Shown: piece by piece, positions 35,880 to 45,767 of the stretch
How the letters are laid out: the number at the start of each line of letters is the position of its first letter
How positions within the stretch are numbered: position 1 is the stretch's first letter
Source: an uncultured Alphaproteobacteria bacterium
GTDB lineage: Bacteria > Pseudomonadota > Alphaproteobacteria > HIMB59
Assembly: GCA_902527545.1 (NCBI GenBank)
Contig: CABZPR010000010.1
Span: 1-47,859, forward strand
Direction: 5' to 3'
DNA: 47,859 nucleotides
Made by a program: the position numbers and the translations under genes
Notes under the pieces: model-generated
Seen by the model: the letters and a program-made list of their open reading frames with translations, nothing else
Told to the model about the DNA's origin: nothing
Databases searched by the model: none

Positions 35880-36899
35880 TTAATTCTTAAGTATTTGAAG
35901 GCTATAACAAGTAGCTGATACAAACAATAAAGTGCCTATTATTTGATGGATAGAACCTAAAGAGACTTGAACATTGCTCAAAACAACAAAAACACCAATA
36001 AATAACTGAATTAAAACTAGAAATAGTACAATCAGGAAATGGATTTTTTGATATTTATTTTCAATTCCCTTAAAATGTCTAAAGCACATATAAAGAATTG
36101 CTAAAAATGATAAATAAGCTAAGGCTCTATGAAAAAAATGTATGAAGACACTGTTATCAAAAAAACCAAAAAGTCTATCCTCAATAAAAATTAAATTCTC
36201 AGGAATGTAATTATCTCCCATTTTGGGCCAAGTATTAAATGATTTTCCTGCATCTAAGCCAGCCATAAATGCACCGTAAATTACCGTAAAAAAAATTATT
36301 ATATTAAAAAAAATAAAAAAAATTTTATGTGAACTAAAATTATTTTTATAAATTCCAATATCAAGCCTTTTTAAGAAAAGATAAGCAATTAAAGAGAGAA
36401 TTATTTGAGCTATAATTAAGTGAACGGCAAGTCTTAAATGGCTAACGTATGGATTAACATCTAATCCACTTCTTACCATCCACCATCCTACAATACCTTG
36501 TGCCCCTCCAAGAAAAAGAAGAAATGAATATGAGTATAGTTCCTCATTAGAAAAGTATTTTTTCAAAGCAAAGTAAATAAAAGGGATGATAAAAATAATT
36601 CCTATTAGTCTTCCCAATACTCTATGTCCATATTCCCACCAAAAGATGTATTTAAACTCTGATAGTGTCATGTTTATGTTTTTTATTTGATATTCAGGAT
36701 ATTGCTTATAGTCTTCAAATACTTTTAACCAATCTCCATGAGATATAGGGGGTATTGTTCCCATAAATAATCTCCAATCAACCATGGACAAACCAGACTC
36801 AGTTAATCTTGTCAAACCACCAACAATGATCATCAGCAATAAAATTGACATGAGACTTACAAGCCAAAGACTTATCTGAAAATTCTCGGATTTATACAT
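35880..36899 (-). CDS. ctaA: Heme A synthase
   Basis: CtaA (Cox15) oxidises heme O to heme A for aa3-type cytochrome c oxidase. The 339-residue protein has eight membrane helices. Its N-terminus reads 'LLMIIVGGLTRLTESGLSMVDW', followed by 'WWEYGHRVLGRLIG' (heme-ligand His), 'VSHLRLAVHLIIAQ' and 'IHFFHRALAYLSFL', typical of the alphaproteobacterial/mitochondrial type. A terminal oxidase of the aa3 type is therefore expected elsewhere in the genome. It diverges from the ferredoxin gene over a 108-bp AT-rich gap. Confidence 0.96.
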   Translation of the reverse strand: MYKSENFQISLWLVSLMSILLLMIIVGGLTRLTESGLSMVDWRLFMGTIPPISHGDWLKVFEDYKQYPEYQIKNINMTLSEFKYIFWWEYGHRVLGRLIGIIFIIPFIYFALKKYFSNEELYSYSFLLFLGGAQGIVGWWMVRSGLDVNPYVSHLRLAVHLIIAQIILSLIAYLFLKRLDIGIYKNNFSSHKIFFIFFNIIIFFTVIYGAFMAGLDAGKSFNTWPKMGDNYIPENLIFIEDRLFGFFDNSVFIHFFHRALAYLSFLAILYMCFRHFKGIENKYQKIHFLIVLFLVLIQLFIGVFVVLSNVQVSLGSIHQIIGTLLFVSATCYSLQILKN

Positions 36900-37007
36900 T
36901 TAATCTAAATTTATAATTTTTTAGAATATATTTAGTATATTAATTTTAGTCGCATTAAGCCTGTCTAACTGATAGATCTTATAGTCTAAATATTTAAAAA
37001 TTTCAAA

Positions 37008-37325
37008 ATGACATATCATATTAACGTTATAGATCATGAGGGTTCACCTCATAAAATTGAAGCAACAATTGGTTTTTCAATAATGGAGATTATTAGAGAC
37101 GCTGGATTAGATATTGAGGCTATATGCGGTGGTTGTTGCGCTTGTGCTACCTGCCATTGTTATGTCGATGAAAATTGGTTAGAAAAAATATCAAAGGCTG
37201 ATGACGATGAGGAATCTATGCTTGACCAAGCTATGGATATAAAAAAAAATTCAAGACTCTCATGTCAAATTCCATTTACAGAAGAGCTCAATGGTATTAC
37301 TCTAACATTAGCACCTAAATTTTGA
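37008..37325 (+). CDS. 2Fe-2S ferredoxin, adrenodoxin type
   Basis: The 105-residue ferredoxin carries the cluster motif at about 40-49 in 'AICGGCCACATCHCYV'. The C-x5-C-x2-C spacing is met and two extra cysteines are present. The fourth ligand lies in 'SRLSCQIPF'. It resembles the alphaproteobacterial ferredoxins used in Fe-S assembly or heme A synthesis. The divergent position next to ctaA is suggestive, because Cox15 enzymes take electrons from such a ferredoxin. Its stop overlaps the TTG start of the lysyl-tRNA synthetase gene. Confidence 0.93.
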   Translation: MTYHINVIDHEGSPHKIEATIGFSIMEIIRDAGLDIEAICGGCCACATCHCYVDENWLEKISKADDDEESMLDQAMDIKKNSRLSCQIPFTEELNGITLTLAPKF

Positions 37326-38869
37326 CTGATTATAACTCATACAAATCCTGGCCATTTAATGAAGCAAAAAAAATTGTAAAACGCTTTGAAAAAAATAATC
37401 CCAAAGACAAAATAATCTTTGAAACTGGGTACGGCCCATCCGGCTTACCGCATATAGGTACTTTTGGGGAAGTGCTAAGGACAAATATGGTAAGATTTTG
37501 CTATGAAAAATTGACTGGAAAAGAGACAGACCTCATAGCATTTTCTGATGATATGGATGGCTTTAGAAAAGTCCCTGATAACATCCCAAACAAAGAAAAA
37601 TTATCTGACTACCTTGATTACCCTTTGACATCCGTCCCAGATCCATTTGAGTTGTTTAATAGTTTTGGTGAACATAATAATTCAAAACTTAAAGATTTTT
37701 TAAATAGATTTAATTTGCCTTTTTCTTTTCAAAGTTCAACAGATGCTTATAAATCAGGATTGTTTAATGAAACAATAAAGAAAATTATAAAAAATTATGA
37801 CGAAATTATTAATGTAGTTCTTCCGACACTTGGTGAAGAAAGAAGAAAATCTTATAGTCCATTTTTTCCAATCAGTGAAATAACTGGTAAAATATTGCAA
37901 GTTCCAATTGAAGAAATTAATAATGAAGAATTTTATGTTTCATATTATGAGGACGATGTATTGAAGTCTAAATCAGTTTTAGATGGCAATTGTAAACTTC
38001 AGTGGAAAGTTGATTGGGCAATGAGGTGGGCTGCTTTCGGTGTGGACTATGAAATGTGTGGCAAGGATTTAACAGAGAGCTATACCCTATCATCAAAGAT
38101 ATGTAAGATAATCGGCTCTAAGCCTCCTGAAAATTTAATTTATGAGCTATTTCTCGATGAAAATGCAGAAAAAATTAGTAAGTCAAAAGGCAATGGTATA
38201 AGCATCGATGATTGGCTCAAATATTCTATTGAAGAGAGTTTGGCCATGTTTATGTACCAGAGACCAACAACTGCAAAGAAACTTTATTTTGATGTAATTC
38301 CTAAAAATACCGATGAATACTTATCGCATGTTAACAAATTAGAGTCCGACGATCTTAACCCAGATAACCCTGCTTGGCATATTCATAAAGCTGAAAACCC
38401 ATCATATAAATCTAAAATTAATTATAGTTTAATTCTAAATATTATATCAGTTTGCAAGTCTGAGGACTCTAATGTGATTTTTGGTTTAATAAAAAATTAT
38501 CAATCTGATTTTAGTAAAGCGGAAACTGATCTTATTAATAGAATGATTGATTGTGGTATTAATTATTTTAGGGACTTTATACAACCAAATTTAAACTTTA
38601 AAATTCCAAATTCTGAAGAATTAATTATACTTAAAGAAGTTGTGTCTAAATTAAAAGATGTAGAGCCTTCGGCTGATGCAGATGAATTTCAAACTGCAAT
38701 TTTTAGTGTCGGAAAAAATTCTGTCTATAGAGAGAATATTAAAGAATTTTTTAAACTTATTTATCAAGTTGTTTTTGGTCAAGAGAATGGGCCAAGATTG
38801 GGCTCATTTACTAAAATTTATACAAAAGATAAAACTCTGGAGTTGTTCAACTCGAAGCTAAATGTATAA
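37322..38869 (+). CDS. lysK: Lysyl-tRNA synthetase, class I
   Basis: This charges tRNA-Lys with a class I (archaeal/alphaproteobacterial) fold, unrelated to the common class II LysS. The HIGH motif is 'GPSGLPHIGTFGEV' (38-51) and the KMSKS motif is 'KISKSKGN' at about 283-290. The all-helical C-terminal anticodon domain is present, giving 515 residues in all. The start is TTG overlapping the ferredoxin stop (TTGA). The end overlaps pyrD by eight bases. Confidence 0.96.
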   Translation: MTDYNSYKSWPFNEAKKIVKRFEKNNPKDKIIFETGYGPSGLPHIGTFGEVLRTNMVRFCYEKLTGKETDLIAFSDDMDGFRKVPDNIPNKEKLSDYLDYPLTSVPDPFELFNSFGEHNNSKLKDFLNRFNLPFSFQSSTDAYKSGLFNETIKKIIKNYDEIINVVLPTLGEERRKSYSPFFPISEITGKILQVPIEEINNEEFYVSYYEDDVLKSKSVLDGNCKLQWKVDWAMRWAAFGVDYEMCGKDLTESYTLSSKICKIIGSKPPENLIYELFLDENAEKISKSKGNGISIDDWLKYSIEESLAMFMYQRPTTAKKLYFDVIPKNTDEYLSHVNKLESDDLNPDNPAWHIHKAENPSYKSKINYSLILNIISVCKSEDSNVIFGLIKNYQSDFSKAETDLINRMIDCGINYFRDFIQPNLNFKIPNSEELIILKEVVSKLKDVEPSADADEFQTAIFSVGKNSVYRENIKEFFKLIYQVVFGQENGPRLGSFTKIYTKDKTLELFNSKLNV

Positions 38870-39905
38870 TTTAGCTCATCGTATTCTCAAAAAGCTAGAT
38901 CCAGAATTATCACATAATATATCTATAAAAGCTCTCAAATTAGGCATTTATCCAAAAATTATTTGTAAAAATACAGAAATCCTTGAACAAACAATATGGG
39001 GAAGAACTTTCAAAACTCCTATAGGGTTATCGGCAGGTTTTGATAAAAATGCAGAGGTTATAAATCCAATATTAAATTTAGGATTTAGTTTTACTGAGTT
39101 GGGAACAGTGACTCCTTTGCCGCAAAGAGGCAACCCAAAACCTAGAATTCATAGGTTCCCTGAACAAAAAGCATTAATAAATTCTTTAGGGTTTAATAAT
39201 AAAGGCATGGATGTATTTGAAAGAAATATTAATAACTCAAATCTAAAAGAAAACTTCCAAGATAAAATCATTGGCATAAACATCGGTAATAATAAGGATA
39301 CCGTAGAAATTTTAGATGATCTCAAAAAGCTTTTCGATAGACTGTATAGACTTGGCGATTACATTGTGATCAATTTATCTTCACCAAATACACCTGGATT
39401 GAGAGATAATCTTAAATCTCAAAATTTTGAAAAGATCGTTACAAATATCCATAGATTAAGAGATGAGAATAACTCAAAAATCCCTATTTTATTCAAAATA
39501 TCACCAGATATTTCTGATCAGGATAAAAAGGATATTTCATTGATTTCACTGGCGAATGATGTTGATGGGCTAATACTGACTAACACAACAATTAATAAAT
39601 CGATGGTTAATGAAAAGTTAGAGGGAGGGGTAAGTGGTAGACCATTATTCCTTAAGTCAAATGAATTAATAAGAGATTTTTATACTCTGACATCAGGAAA
39701 AATTAAAATTATAGGAGTAGGAGGTATTTTTGATGCTAATGATATCTTAACAAAAATGAAATTAGGAGCCTCATTAATTCAGATTTATAGTAGCTTTACA
39801 TTTGAAGGTCCTTACCATGTAAAAAAAATGACTTATGATTTGATGAATTTAATTCAACAACAAGGATTTAGAAGTATCTCCGAGGTAATTGGACAGTACT
39901 CTTGA
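38862..39905 (+). CDS. pyrD: Dihydroorotate dehydrogenase, class 2 (quinone-linked)
   Basis: PyrD oxidises dihydroorotate to orotate at the membrane with quinone as acceptor. The N-terminal helix pair (about 1-40, 'LAHRILKKLDPELSHNISI') is the membrane-association element of class 2 enzymes. The FMN barrel shows 'TPIGLSAGFDKNAEVI', 'GTVTPLPQRGNPKPR', 'VINLSSPNTPGLRD' and 'GVGGIFDANDI'. Length (347) is normal. Its stop overlaps the TTG start of the HAD gene. Confidence 0.97.
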   Translation: MYNLAHRILKKLDPELSHNISIKALKLGIYPKIICKNTEILEQTIWGRTFKTPIGLSAGFDKNAEVINPILNLGFSFTELGTVTPLPQRGNPKPRIHRFPEQKALINSLGFNNKGMDVFERNINNSNLKENFQDKIIGINIGNNKDTVEILDDLKKLFDRLYRLGDYIVINLSSPNTPGLRDNLKSQNFEKIVTNIHRLRDENNSKIPILFKISPDISDQDKKDISLISLANDVDGLILTNTTINKSMVNEKLEGGVSGRPLFLKSNELIRDFYTLTSGKIKIIGVGGIFDANDILTKMKLGASLIQIYSSFTFEGPYHVKKMTYDLMNLIQQQGFRSISEVIGQYS

Positions 39906-40723
39906 AAAATATTTCATCTCTTAAAAATGTAGTTAGTAAATATGACTATTTTTTATTTGATCAGTGGGGGGTTCTTCATAATGGTCATAAAAAATTTATA
40001 GAAGCAGAAAAATGTTTAGAGTATCTTAAATTAGAAAATAAAAAAATTATTCTTATTTCTAATTCAGCTAGCCCCACTATTCAATCAGAGGCAAATTTAA
40101 AAAGATTAGGTTTTAGTGAAAAACTATTTGATTACTGTATTACTAGTGGACAAATAGCATTAAATAACATCAAAAAAGATATTTATAAAAAGTTTGGTAG
40201 AAAATGTTACCCTTTAGAGTTATCAAAGCAAAAAATTAAGTATTTCAATCTGGATTGCACTAAAAAAGTTGAAACTGCAAATTTTGCTATGATTGCAGAT
40301 CTAAAAGATGGATTATCTATTTTAGATTTTGCTGAACATCTAGATAAAATTATGAAGTATAAACTTCCACTACTATGTGCAAACCCAGATTACTTAGTCC
40401 ATAATAAAAATACTCTTTCTATGAGTGGTGGTACAGTAGCAGAGTTATACTCTGATTTAGGAGGTACTGTCTTTAGATATGGAAAACCTTACGAACCAAT
40501 ATATCAGGATATTTTTAAAAAAATGAGGATTTCAAATCTTAGTAAGGTATTAGTTATTGGTGACTCATTGTGGCATGACATTGCAGGAGGTAAAAAAATG
40601 AAATTAGACTCGCTCTGGATTAAAAATGGAATTCATAAATCTAAATTGAAAAAAAAAGATGAGATTAACCCACTTTTAGAGAAGTACAGACCAAAATATG
40701 CAATAAGTCATCTAAAACTCTAA
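39902..40723 (+). CDS. HAD-superfamily class IIA hydrolase
   Basis: The 273-residue protein begins with the HAD nucleophile loop 'FLFDQWGVLHNGHKKF' (Asp20 as nucleophile; the usual second Asp of DxD is Trp-Gly here, as in the TIGR01459 subfamily). Motif II is 'LISNSASPT' and the C-terminal metal motif is 'VIGDSLWHDIAGGKKM'. The substrate is unknown; relatives are p-nitrophenyl-phosphatase-like. It is coupled to pyrD by a TTGA stop/start overlap. Confidence 0.87.
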   Translation: MKNISSLKNVVSKYDYFLFDQWGVLHNGHKKFIEAEKCLEYLKLENKKIILISNSASPTIQSEANLKRLGFSEKLFDYCITSGQIALNNIKKDIYKKFGRKCYPLELSKQKIKYFNLDCTKKVETANFAMIADLKDGLSILDFAEHLDKIMKYKLPLLCANPDYLVHNKNTLSMSGGTVAELYSDLGGTVFRYGKPYEPIYQDIFKKMRISNLSKVLVIGDSLWHDIAGGKKMKLDSLWIKNGIHKSKLKKKDEINPLLEKYRPKYAISHLKL

Positions 40724-40737
40724 GAAACTATTACTTA

Positions 40738-40766
40738 TTGTAAAAAAGGGACTTTTGTATTATAAA
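40738..40766 (+). promoter_or_regulatory. Promoter of rpmB
   Basis: TTGTAA (40738-40743), exactly 17 bp, and TATAAA (40761-40766) form one of the best promoters in the window. The -10 ends eight bases before the ATG at 40775, so the transcript would have almost no leader. Confidence 0.6.
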
Positions 40767-40774
40767 CTCATTTC

Positions 40775-41068
40775 ATGTCTAGATCTTGCGATATTACTGG
40801 AAAAAAACACCAAACTGGTCATAACGTCAGCCATTCTAATATTAAGTCTAAAAGGCGTTTTATGGTTAATTTAAACAGTGTCACTCTATTTAGCGAGTCT
40901 TTACAAAGAAAATTTAGACTAAAAATAGCCTCATCTACACTTAGAACCATAGATAAACATGGTGGTTTAGATCAATATTTAAATAAAACCAGCTCACGAT
41001 CTTTAACTGATAAAGCCTTAAAAATCAAAAAACAAATCGAAAAAAACGTTAGCAAAAAAGCTAGCTAA
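40775..41068 (+). CDS. rpmB: Ribosomal protein bL28
   Basis: This large-subunit ribosomal protein has 97 residues. The N-terminus 'SRSCDITGKKHQTGHNVSHS' and 'NIKSKRRFMVNL' are typical of bL28, as are 'KLRIASSTLRTIDKHGGL'-like residues in the middle. The paired Cys of zinc-binding forms is not present. The basic C-terminal extension is typical of alphaproteobacteria. It has its own promoter with almost no 5' leader and is followed directly by the transporter gene. Confidence 0.96.
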   Translation: MSRSCDITGKKHQTGHNVSHSNIKSKRRFMVNLNSVTLFSESLQRKFRLKIASSTLRTIDKHGGLDQYLNKTSSRSLTDKALKIKKQIEKNVSKKAS

Positions 41069-41836
41069 ATGTTTCAAGAATTATTTTTAAATTTATCAAA
41101 TAACTTAAATAACTCCTCAGTTGTTATTATCTGGTTATTTCAAATCATATTTTGTTATCTTTCAATTTTACTCTCACTTAAGTTCTTCGGAAAGACAGGT
41201 ATTTATGTTTATGTAGCGATTGCAATCATATTAGCTAATATTCAAGTTCTTAAAGTTGTAGACTTTCCTTTCTTTCCTGAACCTATGGCCCTAGGAACTG
41301 TTTTGTTTATTTCTATATTTCTTTGTACTGACATATTGAATGAGTATTTTGATAAAAAATCTGCAACTAAATGTATATACCTAGGTATCGCAGCATACTT
41401 ATTTTCAACGGTACTTATGTTTTTAACAATATCTATGGCTCCAATTAATCCTGATGAGCATCCTGCATGGTCTTGGAGTTATGGTATGCATGAGTCAATT
41501 ATGACTATCTTCCTTCCACAGTTTCCAATAATAGTTGGAAGTATTTGTGCTTTTTTTATAAGTCAAAAAATTGATATTTTTATATTTTCTTATTTAAAAA
41601 ATAAAAATACTAACCTTTGGTTTAGAAATAATGCATCAACAATTGTATCGCAATTTATTGATAATATTATATTTAGTGTTCTTGCATTTAATGTCTTATC
41701 TTCTAACCCAGTGCCTTTATTTGACCTAATTATTTCTTATGGAATAGGTATTTATTTACTTAGAATTCTATTAAGTCTATTTGACACAATATTTATTTAT
41801 TTAGCGAAGATCTTTTTGCCATCTAAACTTGACTAA
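41069..41836 (+). CDS. Queuosine-precursor transporter (YhhQ/VUT family)
   Basis: The 255-residue protein has about six to seven membrane helices. The family motifs are recognisable in 'LGTVLFISIFLCTDILNEYFDKKSA' and 'NNASTIVSQFIDNIIFS', of the DUF165/VUT type. E. coli YhhQ imports queuosine precursors (preQ0/preQ1). The gene overlaps tgt by eight bases, which strongly supports that role: imported base is inserted into tRNA by the next gene product. The start directly abuts the rpmB stop. Confidence 0.9.
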   Translation: MFQELFLNLSNNLNNSSVVIIWLFQIIFCYLSILLSLKFFGKTGIYVYVAIAIILANIQVLKVVDFPFFPEPMALGTVLFISIFLCTDILNEYFDKKSATKCIYLGIAAYLFSTVLMFLTISMAPINPDEHPAWSWSYGMHESIMTIFLPQFPIIVGSICAFFISQKIDIFIFSYLKNKNTNLWFRNNASTIVSQFIDNIIFSVLAFNVLSSNPVPLFDLIISYGIGIYLLRILLSLFDTIFIYLAKIFLPSKLD

Positions 41837-43031
41837 TTTTTTTCAAGTAAAAAAAAAGTCAAAATTATCAAATGCTCGACTTGGATTAATTAATACATCA
41901 CATGGTAAAATCAATACACCTTCATTTATTTTTTGTGGTACTAAGGCCACTGTCAAATCTGTACTCCCCTCACAATTAAAATTAGCAAGAACACAAATTA
42001 TTCTTTCAAACACATACCATTTAATGCTTCAACCGGGTCCAGAGATCATATCAAAAAAAGGGGGTTTACAGAGTTTTACTGATTGGAATGGACCTATGAT
42101 GACTGATAGTGGGGGATATCAGATATTTTCACTAGGATATGGATCAGTTTCAGAGGAAATTAAAGGAAAAAACAATAATGCAAAGAGAAAATCTCTCATA
42201 AAAATAACTGAGGATGGTGCATCATTTAGAAATTATATAAATGGAGATAAAGTATTCTTATCACCTGAGAGATCAATTGAATTACAACGTGACTTTGGCG
42301 CTGATCTGATTTTTGTCTTAGATGAATGTACGCCCTTTAATGTCTCAAAAAAATATACAGAAAAGTCTTTGTATATGAGTCATCGCTGGGCAGAAAGATG
42401 TATAAATTCTTTCGACTCAAAATTTAAAAAGTATAACTCAACCTTTGGTTCCTCAGGAAAACAGTCGCTGTATGGTATAATACAAGGTGGTGTTTATGAG
42501 GATTTAAGAAAGATTGCTTGTGAAGAAACATGCTCAAAAAATTTTGATGGACTTGCAATAGGTGGCTCTTTGGGGAGTACAAAAAATCAGATGTACGATA
42601 TCTTTTCTATCTGTGAAAATTATATAGATAAATCCAAACCTATTCATATTCTAGGAATTGGAGGACTAGATGATATTTTGCATGGTGTAAGTTCTGGATA
42701 TGACACATTTGATTGTGTATCACCTACAAGGATTGCTAGACATGGTATTATGATGTCAAAACTTAGTAGTAAAGGAATTAATTTAAACAACTCAAAATTT
42801 AAAGACGATCATTCTAGTATTGATGAAGGATGTGAATTACAGGAAATAAATAAATTTTCAAAATCTTATATACATCATTTGTTTAAAGCTAATGAGATGC
42901 TCGGTATGACCATTCTATCAATATACAATATATGGTTTATGAATAAGTTTTTTGAAGAAATAAGATCATCTATAAATGATGATAGATTTGAAGAGTATAA
43001 GAATAAAATTTTGTCTAATTTAGTCGAATAA
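41829..43031 (+). CDS. tgt: tRNA-guanine transglycosylase
   Basis: Tgt exchanges G34 for preQ1 in GUN-anticodon tRNAs. The 400-residue TIM-barrel protein has '[16 protein letters not shown]', '[14 protein letters not shown]' (nucleophile region), 'FVLDECTPF' and '[17 protein letters not shown]'. In the usual zinc-binding C-terminal region (CxCxxC...H), several ligand cysteines are not evident ([19 protein letters not shown]), so the zinc site may be degenerate. The start is TTG overlapping the transporter gene. The end overlaps cobT by 12 bases. Confidence 0.93.
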   Translation: MTNFFQVKKKSKLSNARLGLINTSHGKINTPSFIFCGTKATVKSVLPSQLKLARTQIILSNTYHLMLQPGPEIISKKGGLQSFTDWNGPMMTDSGGYQIFSLGYGSVSEEIKGKNNNAKRKSLIKITEDGASFRNYINGDKVFLSPERSIELQRDFGADLIFVLDECTPFNVSKKYTEKSLYMSHRWAERCINSFDSKFKKYNSTFGSSGKQSLYGIIQGGVYEDLRKIACEETCSKNFDGLAIGGSLGSTKNQMYDIFSICENYIDKSKPIHILGIGGLDDILHGVSSGYDTFDCVSPTRIARHGIMMSKLSSKGINLNNSKFKDDHSSIDEGCELQEINKFSKSYIHHLFKANEMLGMTILSIYNIWFMNKFFEEIRSSINDDRFEEYKNKILSNLVE

Positions 43032-44810
43032 TGACTCTATTTTTTCAAACATAATTCCACCTAACTCTTCTACATCATGAATGGTAATTGCTTTACTGTA
43101 ATACTGACCTACGTTATGACCTATACCGATTGCTAATAGTTCAATGTTTGATTTCTCTTCAATCGCAAGAATAGTACTTTTTAGGTGTTTTTCTAAATAA
43201 TTACTATTGTTTACAGACAGTGTTGAGTCATCTACGGGGGCGCCATCAGATATAACAATTAGTATTTTTCTACCTTCAGGCCTTTTTGAAATTCTAGAAC
43301 TAGCCCAAAGAAGTGCTTCGCCATCAATATTTTCTTTTAAAAGACCCTCTTTTAACATTAGGCCTAAATTTATTTTAGATTTTTTTGAGTTTTGGTCAGC
43401 AGATTTATAAATAATATGTCTTAGGTCATTAAGTCTTCCAGGATTTTTCTGCTTTCCATTTTTAAGCCAATGCTCTCGAGTTTTTCCACCTTTCCATGCT
43501 TTTGTTGTAAAACCAAGAATTTCAACTTTGATTTTACATTTTTCTAAAGTAGCGGCTATCATATCAGTTGTTAAAGCAGCTATCATAATAGGTTTTCCTC
43601 TCATTGATCCTGAATTATCAATTAACAAAGTTACGGTTGTATCTTCAAATTTAATTTCTTTTTCTTTTTTAAAAGAGAGAGAACTATTTGAATTAGTTAT
43701 AACCCTGGTAAGTTTTGAAGTATCTAGAACACCCTCATCTAAATCAAAATTCCATGACCTATTTTGTTTTGATTGAAGTTTTCGATATAATTTATTTGCT
43801 AATCTTGATATTTGCTTTTGATATAAATCACATTTTTCATCGAGTTGCCTTCTTAGGGCCACTAACTCTTCATGATCACATAGTTTAATTGCTTCTATAA
43901 TTTCGTCATATTGATTTGTAGCTGCTTTATAATTTTGATTAAGGTTCCTATAACTATCAATTGACTTAAATATATCTTCAATTTGTTGGTCTGAGATTTC
44001 AATATCAATTTCTTCTCCTTGAACACTAGATTGACTATTATCTGAGTCATTTTCTGGAGTATGCATATTTTCTTCTAATTGGCTTTCTTCAGGTTTTTGG
44101 GCTTGATTTTCTTCTTGGTTTTGTTGTTGATTGAAATCCTCTTCATCATTTCCCTCATCGAGATCTTTATCATCTGGTTGGCTTTCATTCTCAACCGATG
44201 GAAAAATAATTCTAAGTAAATCTACTGATAAGTTTAAATATTCTTTTTGGTCTTGAATATTCAAAGATAATTTTTGAAGTGCGTTATAAAATTCTGATAT
44301 GTTGTCTTTAGAAGTTATATTCTTTAAATGATTATTATTTGATTTCCACATTTTACTGTTTACTAAATCAATGAAAAAATGCGTTAAGGTAAAATAAAAT
44401 AAATCTTTAGAATCTTTTTGTTTTTTTAATTTTAATACCTCTAATCTTTTAAACCATTTATTCTCAATATTTTTTATTATACCTTTGAAGGGTTTTGAGC
44501 CATATGTCTCATATCGTAAACGCTCTAAGAAAATAATTTCTTCTCTAATATCTATATTTTTAGATGTTATTTGGTTTAACAGTTTTTCATCATGGTATTT
44601 TTTCTTAAGAGCGAATGAGTCTGCTGCACCACGCATGTCCTCGTAATTGAAAATATTTGAGACTGATGGAAGGTTTAAAGTATTATCTTTCTCTAAAACG
44701 ATATTTGAATTTACATTTATTTTTAATTCTTTGTTTTCTGATAAAGTTTTATTAACAGAATTGAGTGTATTTGAAATTTGCTTGGGAGTATTTAGTTGTT
44801 TCTCGGACAA
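43020..44810 (-). CDS. cobT: CobT-like chelatase subunit with C-terminal VWA domain
   Basis: CobT forms with the AAA+ protein CobS the ATPase pair of aerobic cobaltochelatase. The 596-residue protein has a helical N-terminal region, a very acidic Gln/Glu/Asp linker (about 210-275), and a C-terminal VWA domain with a MIDAS motif '[15 protein letters not shown]' (DxSxS, near residue 398) and '[14 protein letters not shown]'. It lies directly behind cobS, one base apart. No cobN or other B12 genes are in the window, so the true chelatase partner is unknown. Confidence 0.92.
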   Translation of the reverse strand: MSEKQLNTPKQISNTLNSVNKTLSENKELKINVNSNIVLEKDNTLNLPSVSNIFNYEDMRGAADSFALKKKYHDEKLLNQITSKNIDIREEIIFLERLRYETYGSKPFKGIIKNIENKWFKRLEVLKLKKQKDSKDLFYFTLTHFFIDLVNSKMWKSNNNHLKNITSKDNISEFYNALQKLSLNIQDQKEYLNLSVDLLRIIFPSVENESQPDDKDLDEGNDEEDFNQQQNQEENQAQKPEESQLEENMHTPENDSDNSQSSVQGEEIDIEISDQQIEDIFKSIDSYRNLNQNYKAATNQYDEIIEAIKLCDHEELVALRRQLDEKCDLYQKQISRLANKLYRKLQSKQNRSWNFDLDEGVLDTSKLTRVITNSNSSLSFKKEKEIKFEDTTVTLLIDNSGSMRGKPIMIAALTTDMIAATLEKCKIKVEILGFTTKAWKGGKTREHWLKNGKQKNPGRLNDLRHIIYKSADQNSKKSKINLGLMLKEGLLKENIDGEALLWASSRISKRPEGRKILIVISDGAPVDDSTLSVNNSNYLEKHLKSTILAIEEKSNIELLAIGIGHNVGQYYSKAITIHDVEELGGIMFEKIESLFD

Positions 44811-45767
44811 TTAAATATCAATTGCAAAGGTTCTTTGAAAATACTCTTTATAAATATCTATCTCACTTTCGTCACATTTGTTTAAAAAAGTAAACTTCAA
44901 AGAATTTTTAATATCTTTAATAATTTTATAATTTTCTGCCCACATAATTACAGTTCTAGGGCTCATGACAATAGATATATCTTTTTGTTCAAAACCTTTT
45001 CTTGTTAAATTTGCCATTTGAACCATAGAACCTATTATTTTCTTCTCTTCATTATTTGCAGAAACTTTTTTTGAAATAATTTCTATTTCTTTATCCTCAT
45101 CAAGGTAGTTTAATTTTGCAACTATATTCCATCTATCCATTTGACCTTGATTGATCTGATTTGTTCCATGATAAATCCCAGAGGTATCCCCAAGACCTAC
45201 TGTGTTAGCAGTAGCGAATAGCCTAAAATATGGATGAGGTGAGAGCACCTTACTTTGGTCAAGAAGTGTTAACTTTCCTTCAGCTTCAAGTATTCTTTGA
45301 ATAACAAACATTACATCTGGTCGACCAGCATCGTATTCGTCAAAAACTAAAGAAATGTTATTTTGAAATGCCCAAGGAAGAATACCTTCCTGAAATTCTG
45401 TTACTTGTTTGTTATCTTTTAAAACTATTGCATCTTTTCCAATAAGATCAATTCTTGATACATGACTATCTAAATTAACTCTTATGCATGGCCAGTTTAA
45501 TCTCGCACAAACTTGTTCAATATGAGAAGACTTCCCAGTTCCATGCAAGCCTTGTAAGAAAACTCGTTTATTGAATTTTAGACCAAGCAAAATAGCAATT
45601 GTTGTACTCTCGTCAAATACATAGTTTGTATCTAATTTAGGGCAATATTCACTTACTTCATTAAATTTTGGAACTTTTATATCTGTTTGAATGCCAAAGA
45701 CTTCCTTGGATGATACTTCAGAAATTTGTAAATTATCCTTTTTTTTAAGAGCCTCGATTTTATTCAT
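44811..45767 (-). CDS. cobS: CobS-like AAA+ ATPase
   Basis: This MoxR-clade AAA+ ATPase drives metal insertion with CobT in the cobaltochelatase. The 318-residue protein has Walker A GLHGTGKSS (73-81), Walker B 'SLVFDEYDAGRPD' (139-151), sensor 1 'LFATANTVG' and the arginine-finger region 'QMDRWNI'. The N-terminal 'EVFGIQTDIKVPKFNE' is typical of CobS. It is preceded by the J-domain gene, overlapping by four bases, the standard alphaproteobacterial order. Confidence 0.94.
   Translation of the reverse strand: MNKIEALKKKDNLQISEVSSKEVFGIQTDIKVPKFNEVSEYCPKLDTNYVFDESTTIAILLGLKFNKRVFLQGLHGTGKSSHIEQVCARLNWPCIRVNLDSHVSRIDLIGKDAIVLKDNKQVTEFQEGILPWAFQNNISLVFDEYDAGRPDVMFVIQRILEAEGKLTLLDQSKVLSPHPYFRLFATANTVGLGDTSGIYHGTNQINQGQMDRWNIVAKLNYLDEDKEIEIISKKVSANNEEKKIIGSMVQMANLTRKGFEQKDISIVMSPRTVIMWAENYKIIKDIKNSLKFTFLNKCDESEIDIYKEYFQRTFAIDI

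Noticed and set aside
38676-38861. Second plus-strand frame within the lysyl-tRNA synthetase gene
   Set aside because: It is out of frame with the well-conserved synthetase and lacks any motif or ribosome-binding site.
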